The position numbers and the translations under genes were made by a program. The notes under the pieces were generated by a model, which saw only the letters and a list, made by a program, of their open reading frames with translations, did not search any database and was not told where the DNA came from. From Pontiellaceae bacterium B12227 (GTDB lineage: Bacteria > Verrucomicrobiota > Kiritimatiellia > Kiritimatiellales > Pontiellaceae), in NCBI GenBank assembly GCA_029432775.1, contig JAROAZ010000023.1, positions 45,860 to 109,859 of the forward strand: DNA of 64,000 bases, written 5' to 3'. This document shows positions 1-8,589 of this stretch, piece after piece. Every line of letters begins with the position of its first letter. Position 1 is the stretch's first letter.

Positions 1-2
1 CC

Positions 3-49
3 GACCCGCCGGGCGCCCGGACTTTCCTTCCCTCAGCGCCCGGCGGGTC
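3..49. terminator. Perfect 14-bp inverted repeat, probable terminator of an upstream gene
   Basis: Arms at 3-16 and 36-49 are exact reverse complements (GACCCGCCGGGCGC and its complement) with a 19-nt loop. It lies at the window edge, upstream of the first gene, so it most likely ends a transcript that begins outside the window. There is only a short T-rich stretch after it, so a REP-like palindrome is the alternative. Confidence 0.5.
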
Positions 50-70
50 ATTTTGGTGATAACTTCTATC

Positions 71-143
71 CCTCGCAGAGGCGCAGAGAGCGCGGAGCGA
101 ACCCAGTAAAAAAAACCTTTGCGAACTCCGCGCCTCTGCGAGG
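71..143. repeat. Inverted repeat of the 'CTCTGCGAGG' REP-like type
   Basis: Arms CCTCGCAGAGGCGC (71-84) and its exact complement (130-143) are separated by 45 nt. The right arm contains the GAGG that is the only good ribosome-binding sequence for the start codon at 157, so folding of the mRNA would hide that site. Similar AGGCGC-type palindromes occur at 42182-42259 and, less closely, at 44111-44183, which suggests a dispersed family. Confidence 0.6.
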
Positions 144-156
144 AATATTTTTTAGC

Positions 157-858
157 ATGCCTGAAACCAGTCCAATTTATGCCTATTTGGAAAAGCCCTC
201 GATGGTGGACTACCCGAAGCATTTTGCGGCGGTTTTTTTCACCAGCGGCTGTAACTTTTCCTGCGGCTTCTGCCACAATGCGACCCTAATGGGGAAAAAG
301 CAGAAGGGCCTGAGCTGGGAACGGATGGAACAGGCCTGCACCAAATTTAAAAAGGACTGGGTCAACGGCGTCGTCATTACCGGCGGCGAACCCACCATGG
401 CCGACGACCTCGTGGAGCTGATCCACTTCTTCAAAAAATTCGGGTTCGATATCAAACTCGACACCAACGGCTCCAACCCCGACCTTCTGGCTGAGTGCCT
501 GCCGCTGGTTGACTATGTGGCCATGGATGTGAAAACCGGATTTTCCGGCTACCCCGCGCTCGTCGGGTTTCCAGACATTGGAAAAATCGAGCGGTCGATC
601 GGGCTGATCAAAACGGAAGCTGAAGACTACGAATTCCGCACCACCGTCATTGACACCTTCCACACCGATGATCAGATGGACGAAGTCGGCGAAATCATTG
701 ATGGCGCCAAACGCTTCGCCCTGCAGGCCTTCATCCCGCGCGAAGATCTGCCCGGTAAAAAATTCCGCACCCTGCCCCGCACCACCTCCGCGCGCCTCCA
801 CGAAATCAAAGAGCACATGACCGGCTGCGCCGATGAGATTTTGTTGAGAGGGGTATAA
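157..858 (+). CDS. nrdG: Anaerobic ribonucleotide reductase activating protein (NrdG-like radical SAM enzyme)
   Basis: This 233-residue protein is a small radical SAM enzyme. The cluster-binding motif CNFSCGFC (CxxxCxxC) lies near residues 32-39, followed by the glycine-rich ITGGEP SAM-binding segment. Length and layout fit the NrdG2 subgroup that installs the glycyl radical on class III ribonucleotide reductase (NrdD), giving dNTPs under anaerobic conditions. An nrdD gene is expected just upstream, outside the window. The start ATG is preceded by GAGGAA about 11 nt away. Other small glycyl-radical activases look alike, so the exact partner is inferred from family resemblance. One TTCC-N7-GGAA palindrome lies inside the gene at 569. 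Confidence 0.8.
   Translation: MPETSPIYAYLEKPSMVDYPKHFAAVFFTSGCNFSCGFCHNATLMGKKQKGLSWERMEQACTKFKKDWVNGVVITGGEPTMADDLVELIHFFKKFGFDIKLDTNGSNPDLLAECLPLVDYVAMDVKTGFSGYPALVGFPDIGKIERSIGLIKTEAEDYEFRTTVIDTFHTDDQMDEVGEIIDGAKRFALQAFIPREDLPGKKFRTLPRTTSARLHEIKEHMTGCADEILLRGV
569..583. repeat. First copy of the dispersed palindrome TTCCR-N5-YGGAA
   Basis: I count about 40 copies of this 15-bp pattern by eye. Start positions: 569, 4409, 5876, 6862, 8558, 11464, 11565, 11746, 11817, 13700, 14488, 14761, 33075, 33215, 33246, 33465, 36380, 36708, 37039, 39257, 39374, 39702, 40830, 42447, 42922, 43919, 44487, 44646, 49460, 50502, 50594, 53318, 55099, 55589, 55666, 56826, 57437, 57546, 60971, 61202 and 61262. 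The five central bases vary. Copies lie in genes of both strands and between genes; none was seen from 14,776 to 33,074. Confidence 0.9.
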
Positions 859-938
859 TCAGCTGGGCTGAACAAGCTTCTTTGTACGGTTCTGACTTCC
901 AACGTCAAAAATGTTTAAAAGCACCTGCCGTCATCATT

Positions 939-974
939 GGTGCAAATTGTAAATACTACTTTACAATTTGCACC
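939..974. promoter_or_regulatory. Perfect 15-bp palindrome upstream of the DUF4143 ATPase
   Basis: Arms GGTGCAAATTGTAAA (939-953) and its exact complement (960-974) flank a 6-nt spacer. The palindrome ends about 45 nt before the chosen start of the next gene and holds AT-rich half-sites, so it fits an operator or an mRNA hairpin controlling that gene. No regulator for it is visible here. Confidence 0.6.
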
Positions 975-1017
975 CATACAGATTAACTCCTTCCATGTAA
1001 ACGGAAAGAGAAAGCCC

Positions 1018-2199
1018 ATGAAGACCTCCGGCTGGATTAACAGATCAATTGCGCATGAGTTTGAACTGGTTCGAAAGGAATATCCCGTCGTAACCATCAC
1101 CGGCCCGCGCCAATCCGGCAAAACTTCATTGGCCAAACGGCTGTGCGAAGGATATGCATACGCCAACCTTGAAGATCCCGACACTCGGAAAATGGCGATG
1201 GAAGATGCCCGCGGTTTTTTCCGGTCGTTTCCCGCCCCGGTCATTATCGACGAGGTTCAACGCGTACCGGAACTGTTGTCCTATATTCAGGGCATGGCGG
1301 ACGAAACGAAAGAGCGCGGCCAGTTCATCCTAACCGGAAGCCACCAGATCGAACTGGCCGCCGCGATCAGCCAATCGCTGGCAGGGCGCTCCGCCCTGCT
1401 TCGACTGCTGCCCCTTTCAATCGAAGAACTCCAGCAGGCAGGGTTCCAGCTGACCAGAGACGAGCTGCTGCACCGGGGCCTCATGCCCCGCCTTTACCAC
1501 GAGGACATTCGAACAGGAACACTCTACGCCGAATACTTCCAGAACTATATCGAGCGCGACCTGCGGCAGTTCACTACGATCCGGAACCTGAACCATTTCG
1601 AAAAATTTCTGCGCATCCTCGCGGGAAGGGTCGGGCAGGTCATCAATATCAGCTCCCTCGCCAACGACACCGGCGTCGCCCGTGCAACGATCAACGAATG
1701 GCTGAACGTGCTCGAAGCCTCGTTCATTATTTTCCGGCTCTCTCCGTGGTTTGAAAATGCGGGCAAGCGCGCCATCAAAACGCCAAAGCTCTATTTCACC
1801 GAACCGGGGCTTGCCGCCTGGCTGCTCGACATCGATTCCCCCGCCCAGGCTGCACGCGACCCGCTGATGGGAAACCTTTTTGAAAACATGGTCGTTGTCG
1901 AGGCGCTCAAAACACGAACCAATGCCGGCCTGATGCCCAACCTCTATTTCTACCGCGACGGAAAAGGAAACGAGGTGGACCTGGTCGTCCGGCACCACCG
2001 AACGCTTTATCCATTCGAAATCAAAGCCGCCGAAACCTATTCGCCGGAAATGGCAAAAGGATTCAAGCCGTTCCACTCGCGCTTCCCCGGATCCCCGCCG
2101 GGCACAGTTATCTATGCCGGCGACCTGGAACCCAAATCGGAAAAAGGCGCCTTCATCAACTTCCGCAACACTTCCGAATTCATCAACGGCATCAAATAG
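1018..2199 (+). CDS. DUF4143-family ATPase (AAA_14 plus PD-(D/E)XK-like domain)
   Basis: The N-terminal half carries a P-loop, GPRQSGKTSL, then a Walker-B-like stretch VIIDEVQRVP and a sensor ILTGSH, which together mark the AAA_14 ATPases. The C-terminal DUF4143 domain has the nuclease-like pattern GNEVDLVV followed by FEIKA. These proteins are often present in many copies per genome and their role is unsettled; toxin-like or mobile functions have been suggested. An in-frame ATG exists at 937, but it lies inside the upstream palindrome; the ATG at 1018 follows GGAAAGAG and gives a normal N-terminus, so I chose it. Expression is probably governed by the palindrome at 939-974. Confidence 0.85.
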   Translation: MKTSGWINRSIAHEFELVRKEYPVVTITGPRQSGKTSLAKRLCEGYAYANLEDPDTRKMAMEDARGFFRSFPAPVIIDEVQRVPELLSYIQGMADETKERGQFILTGSHQIELAAAISQSLAGRSALLRLLPLSIEELQQAGFQLTRDELLHRGLMPRLYHEDIRTGTLYAEYFQNYIERDLRQFTTIRNLNHFEKFLRILAGRVGQVINISSLANDTGVARATINEWLNVLEASFIIFRLSPWFENAGKRAIKTPKLYFTEPGLAAWLLDIDSPAQAARDPLMGNLFENMVVVEALKTRTNAGLMPNLYFYRDGKGNEVDLVVRHHRTLYPFEIKAAETYSPEMAKGFKPFHSRFPGSPPGTVIYAGDLEPKSEKGAFINFRNTSEFINGIK

Positions 2200-2347
2200 C
2201 ATTATGAAAGCGGGCAACCACCGAAAAAGCAGCATGCTGCAAGGAGAGAGGTTCCATTCGAGCCAGGCGCAGTTTTCCGGAGAGAGAGCCTCTGTGTGAG
2301 CCGCCATGCGCCGAACAGAGCCTCACTCCAACCAACAATAAATCAGT

Positions 2348-3112
2348 CTACGGATAGTCCTGGCGGGTGGGGCGGACGACGATGTCGCTGATGTTGATAT
2401 GGGCCGGCAGGGAAACGACATGATGGATCGTGTCCGCAATGTCGTCGCAACCGGGCAGAGGACCGAACTTTTCATGAAAGCTATCGACCAGCTCGTCGCT
2501 GTAGTTTGCTCCCGCCTGGAATCCGCTGATCACAATGCCCGGCTGCACCAATGAAACCCGAACGCCCTGCGGGCCCACATCGCGCCGCAAGGCTTCCGCC
2601 AATGCGTGGACCGCATACTTCGACGCTCCGTATACAGCGCTGAAGGGCGAAATATGCCGCCCCACCACCGATCCGATAATCACAATGTCTGCGGCCGATT
2701 CAGGGAATGCCGTTTTCTGAACTTCAACCATCCGCCGCGCCGCCTTCTGAATCAGATACGCCGTGCCGTTTACATTGATGTTCATCAATTCCTCAAATTG
2801 CTCCAGATCGGCATCTTTAACCGAACCGCCCAACCCCCTGCCCGCATTGGCAACCACGATATCCGCCTCGTGACCAAATTGTGCTACGGCGCTCGCAAAC
2901 AGCCGCTCCAGCAGATCCGGATCGGTGGCATCTCCGGCCAGCCCGTAAAATACGTCACCCAGTTCCTGTTCAAGTTCGGTCAGCTTTGAGGCGGTGCGGC
3001 CGCATCCAACCACCTGCATACCCGCCGCCACAAATTTGCGCACCGTTGCTTCTCCTATTCCTGAGGTGGCTCCGGTCACAATTGCAATACGTTTTCTGTT
3101 TTCAGCCATCAT
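2348..3112 (-). CDS. Short-chain dehydrogenase/reductase (SDR), YdfG-like
   Basis: Classical SDR of 254 residues. The NAD(P)-binding motif TGATSGIGE is near the N-terminus, the NAG motif appears as VVANAGRG, and the catalytic Tyr-Lys pair is in YGASKYAVHAL with a Ser upstream in IIGSVVGR. It should reduce a carbonyl or oxidise an alcohol using NAD(P)(H) in the cytosol; the substrate cannot be read from sequence. It is the last gene of a minus-strand run that starts with the two PAS-SpoIIE genes, 44 nt after the PLD-like gene. Two adjacent ATG codons at the start follow GAAGGT. Confidence 0.85.
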   Translation of the reverse strand: MMAENRKRIAIVTGATSGIGEATVRKFVAAGMQVVGCGRTASKLTELEQELGDVFYGLAGDATDPDLLERLFASAVAQFGHEADIVVANAGRGLGGSVKDADLEQFEELMNINVNGTAYLIQKAARRMVEVQKTAFPESAADIVIIGSVVGRHISPFSAVYGASKYAVHALAEALRRDVGPQGVRVSLVQPGIVISGFQAGANYSDELVDSFHEKFGPLPGCDDIADTIHHVVSLPAHINISDIVVRPTRQDYP

Positions 3113-3156
3113 TTACCTTCTTTTATTCCTTCTTTCACACGCACCCGGCTACCTGA

Positions 3157-3672
3157 TCAGGCAATCGGATCGGAGCAGTAGTCACGACGCTGGCAGGTGT
3201 CGCACATCGCACCCATCCAGATTTCATCGAACTGCTCCATGATACCGGACACCATTTCAGGGTCGTCGGAAATGATGCCGGATTCAAAGTTTCGGCGGTC
3301 GGGGCTTTTGGCTCCCATTCCGGCTCCGGTGAGATTAGCGCTGCCGAGATAGGCCGTTCGGCCATCGGCCACCAGCGTTTTTAAATGCACCCGCGGACAG
3401 ATGATTCGCTCCATACCAGTGAGCAGCGCGGGATAGAGATCGAAATCCTTTCGGAAATTCGGGCCGGGCTCTTTGGCATGCAGCAACCGAACGTCCACCC
3501 CCCGGTCTACCAGATCGGCCAGCACGCCGAGAAACGGGCGAAAACTTCCATGGCTGGAAACGTGCAGGTCCTTGATATCCGCCGTGGCAATCCATAGGAA
3601 TTCCCGGCACTCGGGAACTAACTCCAGAACCACCTGTTCATAGATCTCTTTATTTTTGAGCAGACGGATCAT
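3157..3672 (-). CDS. Small phospholipase D-like protein with a single HKD motif
   Basis: A 171-residue protein with one HxK(x)4D motif, VHLKTLVADGRTAYLGSANLTG, about two thirds along (shown here as motif only: H, K and D of the HKD signature, then GSANLT). Single-HKD proteins of the PLD superfamily act as homodimers on phosphodiester bonds in lipids or nucleic acids. The C-terminus ends in CDTCQRRDYC, a four-cysteine-like cluster that may bind metal. Its start codon lies 20 nt inside the preceding DUF1573 gene, so the two are translationally coupled. No signal peptide is visible. Substrate unknown. Confidence 0.75.
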   Translation of the reverse strand: MIRLLKNKEIYEQVVLELVPECREFLWIATADIKDLHVSSHGSFRPFLGVLADLVDRGVDVRLLHAKEPGPNFRKDFDLYPALLTGMERIICPRVHLKTLVADGRTAYLGSANLTGAGMGAKSPDRRNFESGIISDDPEMVSGIMEQFDEIWMGAMCDTCQRRDYCSDPIA

Positions 3673-4312
3673 GCTTACTCGCCACTACGTAAAACTTAAA
3701 GTTCTTCACTTCGGACATACCTTCCGGCGTTTCCGGTGTGATACGAATGACGGCCCGGTGATTTTGATTCGTATCGAGCGGCGTCACGAGCACCTTATAT
3801 TCAAAGCCCGGTTTAATGCACAGCAGCTCAGCCTTGATCGCTGGGTTGGAGGATTCCGCCGATTGAATCGGTAATGAAAGACTGCTGGAATTTTTCAAAA
3901 CCGCCGTTTTTGTGGAGGGTCCGGTCTGCATCAGCTTCATGAGCACAGGCGCTACCGTATACGCTTTCGGAATATCGACCCGAATGCTGAGTTGCTTCGT
4001 GGCCCCGTCGCTGGTTTTTACAGAAAGAGTTTTATGCTGCGGTCCGGTGCGGCCGAACAGATCGAACTGAACCTTCAATGAACCCTTTCCTCCCGGAGGA
4101 ATAGGGGTATATTTTCTTTCAGGCACCAGACAACCGCAGCTTGCGGTTACATCGGTTATCACAACCGGTTCACTTCCAGGATTGGAATAGTTGAATGCAA
4201 CCGGAGCAACGCCCTGAAGCGGATGCACATCCAGAACGGCTTCTGCAGTTTCCCACTTCAAGCCCCCCAGAGCGGTTGTTGCGCAGAACAAAAAGACGGC
4301 AAGCGTTTTCAT
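3650..4312 (-). CDS. DUF1573-family secreted protein
   Basis: The first ~17 residues form a signal peptide (MKTLAVFLFCATTALGG). The mature part is an Ig-like DUF1573 domain with the signature pattern NPGSEPVVITDVTASCGC near residue 50-60, where CGC is the typical conserved cysteine motif. These envelope proteins are common in Bacteroidetes and PVC bacteria and their molecular role is unknown. It is 9 nt downstream of the second PAS-SpoIIE gene and overlaps the PLD-like gene by 23 nt, so it belongs to the same operon. Confidence 0.8.
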   Translation of the reverse strand: MKTLAVFLFCATTALGGLKWETAEAVLDVHPLQGVAPVAFNYSNPGSEPVVITDVTASCGCLVPERKYTPIPPGGKGSLKVQFDLFGRTGPQHKTLSVKTSDGATKQLSIRVDIPKAYTVAPVLMKLMQTGPSTKTAVLKNSSSLSLPIQSAESSNPAIKAELLCIKPGFEYKVLVTPLDTNQNHRAVIRITPETPEGMSEVKNFKFYVVASKHDPSAQK

Positions 4313-4321
4313 GGCATCAAC

Positions 4322-5536
4322 CTAGACCAGCAGCTGCTTCAGATGAAAACCGACCATGCAGACGTCGTCGGAAAACTTCTGTTCACGGGAAAAGGCCAGA
4401 GCATCGTCTTCCAATCCCTGGAAAATATCTTCGAGCGGTTCTCCGGCAAAACTGTGAGCAGAGTCGAGTAAACGTTTGAGCCCGTAAGGATCGTCCATAT
4501 TGTTCTTCAGAGTGAAAAGCCCATCGGTAAAGAGCACGACCGCATCATCAACCGCCACGTATATTTCCTGCGTCTCATAGATCACGCCCGCAGTGTCTCC
4601 CAGCCCCGGGCCGCAACGTGAGTCAACGCCCAGCCACTGGGCGGTCATTCCATCATGAAAAAGAATCGGCAGCGGATGATTCGCATTGGCCATCCGGATG
4701 CAGCCGGTCCGGACATCGAGCGTCAGGTAGCAGGCAGATGTATCCAGCAGTACCTCTTCCTGATTCAGCAGTGGAATCAGCAGGGCGTTCATCCGGCTGA
4801 GGTAGGCTCCCGGATCCCGTGCCAACGGCATCAGCTCCTGAGCAATACCACGCACCAGAGCCGTGCCCAGCGCCGAACGAATGCCCACCCCCTGTACATC
4901 GCAGATCAGAATGCCGGCTTCGTGTTCAGATATGCGCTGGATCGCACAGTAGTCGCCCGAAACCTGCTGATTCAGAATGAAACGGTGAAGAAACTCCACA
5001 CACCGTTCGTCGGGACCGGCCTGCTCAGGAAACGAAGGATAGGCTGCGGAAAAGAAACTTTTCTGCAACTTCCCGGCCATGCGGACATCATTTTCCATCT
5101 CTTCTTTAATGGCATTGATTTCATCCGCGTATAGGCGAATGCGCAGGTCGGCCTCTTTTTTACGGGTGATATCGCGCGTTACGCCGAACGTTCCAATGAT
5201 CTCACCTTCCGGATTGCGAAGCGGCATTTTGGTGGAGGAGGCCCAGGTGACCCGGCCGTCGGGCCAGACTTCGCGCTCTTCAAATCCCGTCCGGGTCTCG
5301 CCGGTCCGAATGATTTCCTGCTCGATGGCAAAGGCTTCGCTGGCGTGTACCTCGGACCACAGATCAAAATCCGTTTTCCCGATCATGAACTCTTCCGACT
5401 CGAAACCGTGTTTATGCAGGCACGCCTGGTTCACTCGAATAAACCGCGATTTGAGATCTTTGAAATAGATCACATCCGTGAGGTTCACCATGAGGTTATC
5501 CAGTAGTTGAGTGTAATCCGAATCGTTCAGCGACAT
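4322..5536 (-). CDS. PAS-SpoIIE (PP2C-type) serine phosphatase, paralogue 2
   Basis: 404 residues: an N-terminal PAS domain with a PAC segment (MPLRNPEGEIIGTFGVTRDI), a short helical linker, then a SpoIIE/RsbU-type PP2C phosphatase domain. Metal-binding aspartates are recognisable in ILICDVQG, in LFTDGLF and in the C-terminal DDVCMVGF. The usual GHG after the first aspartate is GVG here, so activity may differ from its neighbour. Such proteins sense a signal through PAS and dephosphorylate an anti-anti-sigma factor, but no STAS or anti-sigma gene is in the window. It lies 15 nt after a close paralogue. Confidence 0.85.
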   Translation of the reverse strand: MSLNDSDYTQLLDNLMVNLTDVIYFKDLKSRFIRVNQACLHKHGFESEEFMIGKTDFDLWSEVHASEAFAIEQEIIRTGETRTGFEEREVWPDGRVTWASSTKMPLRNPEGEIIGTFGVTRDITRKKEADLRIRLYADEINAIKEEMENDVRMAGKLQKSFFSAAYPSFPEQAGPDERCVEFLHRFILNQQVSGDYCAIQRISEHEAGILICDVQGVGIRSALGTALVRGIAQELMPLARDPGAYLSRMNALLIPLLNQEEVLLDTSACYLTLDVRTGCIRMANANHPLPILFHDGMTAQWLGVDSRCGPGLGDTAGVIYETQEIYVAVDDAVVLFTDGLFTLKNNMDDPYGLKRLLDSAHSFAGEPLEDIFQGLEDDALAFSREQKFSDDVCMVGFHLKQLLV

Positions 5537-5551
5537 ATCGTTATCCTCAAC

Positions 5552-6763
5552 CTAAGTCACTCGCCGTTGGAAACCGACCATACAGATATCATCATCAAAT
5601 TTTCCGTCTTCCGCAAAAGCGCGTACAGAAGCGATCAGTCCCGAAAACAGATCCGACAGCTTTTTTCCGGCATGGCCCGAAGCGACCTCCAGCAGACGCT
5701 CCTCGCCGAACTCTTCATCGTCGGCTCCGATGACTTCGTAGAGCCCATCCGTATACATCACCACGGTGTCGCCCACATCAATCTGTTTTTCCAAAGTGTG
5801 GAAGACCGCTTCTTCATTAATGGCCAGCGCGGGGCCGCGCTGGTCGGGATTGTCCATCAGCCAGTCGGCCCGGTTTTCCGAAGCCTGGAAATGCAGGGGA
5901 ACCGGATGACCGGCATTGGCAAATTTCAGCAGGCCGGTTTCTGTGTCGAGCACCATGTAGCAGGCGGTGGCATAGAGGAAGATATCTTCCTGCTGCAAAA
6001 TCGGCAGCAGCAGCTGGTTCATGCGGCCCAGAAAACCGCCGGGATCTTTTTCAAGCAGTGCTGTTTCTTCCACCAACGCGCAGATCAGAGCCGTAACCAG
6101 CGCTGCCCGTACCCCGTGCCCCATGACGTCGCACAGGAAAACGCCCACCTCCGTGGGAGAAAGAACACGCAGTGTGCAGAAATCTCCACTGACCAGGCCG
6201 CTTGCGTGGTAGTGATGCAGAAACTCAACCCGGCTCTCTTCCGGCAATACACCTTCAGGAAAAACGGGGTAGGAGCGGGGGAAAAATGTTTTCTGCAACT
6301 CGGCGGCCATACGGACATCGTCTTCCATGTCATCTTTAATGCGGCGGATTTGCTCAGCATAATAAGCGGCTTTCAATTCGGCCTCTTTGTGCTCAGTGAT
6401 GTCGCGCGAGACTCCAAACGTGCCGATAATTTCACCATTCGAATTTTTCAGCGGCATCTTGGTGGTGGAAACCCAGGTGATGTGTCCGTCTTCCCAGGTT
6501 TCTTTTTCCTCAATGCCGATCAGCGGTTCGCCGGTGGCGATAATGCGCTGTTCATCGTTGAACGCCTCCTGAGCATGAACCGAAGCAAACAGGTCGAAAT
6601 CAGATTTCCCTATCACCGCGTCTTTGGAGAATCCAGTCCATTCACAGAAGGCCGTATTCACCATAATAAATCGGGAATCGCGATCCTTGAAATAGATGTT
6701 GTCCGTCATGTGCTCCATGAGGTTCTGCAACAAGAATCCCGTATCGTTCAAATTTTGCGACAT
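5552..6763 (-). CDS. PAS-SpoIIE (PP2C-type) serine phosphatase, paralogue 1
   Basis: 403 residues with the same order as the next gene: PAS, PAC (MPLKNSNGEIIGTFGVSRDI), linker helix and SpoIIE-type PP2C domain. Here the catalytic segment is canonical, FLCDVMGHGVRAAL, with MYTDGLYEV and DDICMVGF further on. It is the first gene of a five-gene minus-strand run (phosphatase, phosphatase, DUF1573, PLD-like, SDR). The two phosphatases are a tandem duplication that has since diverged. The role in partner-switching signalling is known for the family; the partners here are not visible. Confidence 0.87.
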   Translation of the reverse strand: MSQNLNDTGFLLQNLMEHMTDNIYFKDRDSRFIMVNTAFCEWTGFSKDAVIGKSDFDLFASVHAQEAFNDEQRIIATGEPLIGIEEKETWEDGHITWVSTTKMPLKNSNGEIIGTFGVSRDITEHKEAELKAAYYAEQIRRIKDDMEDDVRMAAELQKTFFPRSYPVFPEGVLPEESRVEFLHHYHASGLVSGDFCTLRVLSPTEVGVFLCDVMGHGVRAALVTALICALVEETALLEKDPGGFLGRMNQLLLPILQQEDIFLYATACYMVLDTETGLLKFANAGHPVPLHFQASENRADWLMDNPDQRGPALAINEEAVFHTLEKQIDVGDTVVMYTDGLYEVIGADDEEFGEERLLEVASGHAGKKLSDLFSGLIASVRAFAEDGKFDDDICMVGFQRRVT

Positions 6764-6870
6764 AGTTTACTCCCTAGTTACTCTATTGTTATCAAAGCCC
6801 TCCTTCTTCTCAACGCAAAAGGCAACTTTATCCGCTCCTCTTTGCAAGAGAATCTGCTAGTTTCCAGCGC

Positions 6871-7068
6871 ATGGAAGAGAGAATTATTCAGCTGGAAACC
6901 CTATCGGCACTTCAGGATCAGACGATACAGAGCCTGAACGACGAAATTTATCGGCAGCAACAGGACATCTCCCGGCTTCGGGAGCAGCTTGATCAACTGG
7001 AGAAAAAGCTCCTCGAAATTGGCGAGCCGGATCAAATCGCCGGGATCGAGCGCCCTCCGCACTATTAA
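6871..7068 (+). CDS. slyX: SlyX family protein
   Basis: A 65-residue, mostly coiled-coil protein with the heptad pattern of SlyX (QLETLSALQDQTIQSLND) and the hallmark C-terminal RPPHY. The function of SlyX is unknown; it is cytosolic and widely conserved. The start codon falls inside a copy of the dispersed TTCC-N7-GGAA palindrome (6862-6876). It lies 72 nt ahead of pyruvate kinase in the same direction and diverges from the phosphatase operon. Confidence 0.8.
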   Translation: MEERIIQLETLSALQDQTIQSLNDEIYRQQQDISRLREQLDQLEKKLLEIGEPDQIAGIERPPHY

Positions 7069-7140
7069 TATTCAATAAATGGCTAGCACATGGGCGCGAA
7101 TCTGCTAAAACCCCTGCGCCTGAAAAAAATAAGAGATCAT

Positions 7141-8553
7141 ATGCGAAATAAACAAACAAAAATTATCTGTACGATCGCTTCCAACCGGGGCGAGCGCGAC
7201 TTCATCCAAAGTCTTTATGACGCCGGCATGAACGTGGCGCGGCTGAATACCGCACATATTTCCCTCGAAGAAGCCGACCAGCTCGTGGCCAACATCCGCT
7301 CGGTATCTGATGGCATCGGAATTCTGATCGATACCAAAGGCCCGGAAGTCCGGACCTGCGAAATCCCAGAGACCATCGAACTCTCAACAGGAGACACCGT
7401 AACCGTCAGCGATACAAAAGCTCCTGAAAACGGTTTTAAGGTGAACTACGATGAATTTGTGAAAGATGTGCCGATCGGCAGCTCCATTCTCATCGATGAT
7501 GGAGAAACCCATCTAACGGTCACCGAAAAGAAAGACGGCCTCCTGATCTGCCGTGCCGAAAATAACGGAATCATCAAGGACCGCAAAAGTGTAAATGTGC
7601 CGGGCGTTGAGCTCGACCTCCCCTCGCTCACCGAAAAGGATGCCAACTTCATCGACTGGGCTACCCGCTCGGAAATCGAATTCATCGCGCACTCTTTTGT
7701 GAGAAACCGCGATGATGTAATGGCCATCCAAAGCATCCTCGATATGCGCAAGAGTCCCATCAAGATTATTGCAAAAATCGAAAACCGGGAGGGAGTCGAT
7801 AATCTCGAATCCATCCTCGATGTGGCACACAGTGTGATGGTGGCCCGCGGCGACCTCGGCATTGAAATCCCGGCAGAAGAGGTACCGATTATCCAGAAAC
7901 AGTTGATCAAAACCTGCATTCGCCGCGTGAAGCCCGTGATTACTGCCACGCAAATGCTGCACTCCATGATCGACAACCCACGCGCTACCCGCGCCGAAGT
8001 TTCCGATGTGGCCAATGCCATCTACGATGGAACCGACGCCGTCATGCTTTCCGGCGAAACGGCTTACGGAAAATACCCCGTTGAAGCCGTTACCACCATG
8101 GCGGACATTGCACGCAACGTCGAAGCTCAGAAAACAACCCTCAGCTTCGACCTGCCGGTTGTTCAGCAATCGCACGACCTGATGCCTCGCAACCATCTTG
8201 CCAAATCCGCCGTTGCCATGGCGGCATCTATTCCTGCCAAAGCGATTATCACCAGCACCAAATCCGGCGACACCGCCCAGATCTGTGCATCCTATCGTGG
8301 AAAAACGCCGATTTTCGCCCTTTCCGCCAGTGCCCGCACGGTTCGCGAGCTCTCGCTCAGCTACGGAGTTTATGCCGAGCGCATCGATATCCCCCCAACG
8401 ACCGACGGTCTCGTTAAAGCTGCGCTGAAACAGTTGCTGGACGAAAAACTGATCGAAATGGATGATACCATTGTATTCATCGGCGGCGGGCATATCTATT
8501 CAGCTCATACCAACTTCCTGCAGGTCGACACCCCGGCTATTCTACTGAAATAG
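7141..8553 (+). CDS. pyk: Pyruvate kinase
   Basis: 470 residues from the chosen ATG. Catalyses phosphoenolpyruvate + ADP to pyruvate + ATP, the last step of glycolysis. The family signature with the catalytic lysine is in IKIIAKIENREG, the metal-binding region is VMVARGDLGIE, and the C-terminal allosteric domain is present. An ATG at 7090 is in frame but would add a 17-residue basic extension that the family lacks; the ATG at 7141 starts the standard TKIICTI strand. The N-terminal part between domains is compact, as in other bacterial short-type enzymes. No copy of the dispersed palindrome lies inside. Confidence 0.93.
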   Translation: MRNKQTKIICTIASNRGERDFIQSLYDAGMNVARLNTAHISLEEADQLVANIRSVSDGIGILIDTKGPEVRTCEIPETIELSTGDTVTVSDTKAPENGFKVNYDEFVKDVPIGSSILIDDGETHLTVTEKKDGLLICRAENNGIIKDRKSVNVPGVELDLPSLTEKDANFIDWATRSEIEFIAHSFVRNRDDVMAIQSILDMRKSPIKIIAKIENREGVDNLESILDVAHSVMVARGDLGIEIPAEEVPIIQKQLIKTCIRRVKPVITATQMLHSMIDNPRATRAEVSDVANAIYDGTDAVMLSGETAYGKYPVEAVTTMADIARNVEAQKTTLSFDLPVVQQSHDLMPRNHLAKSAVAMAASIPAKAIITSTKSGDTAQICASYRGKTPIFALSASARTVRELSLSYGVYAERIDIPPTTDGLVKAALKQLLDEKLIEMDDTIVFIGGGHIYSAHTNFLQVDTPAILLK

Positions 8554-8589
8554 CGACTTCCAAACCCTGGAAGTTCCCAGAGACAGGAA

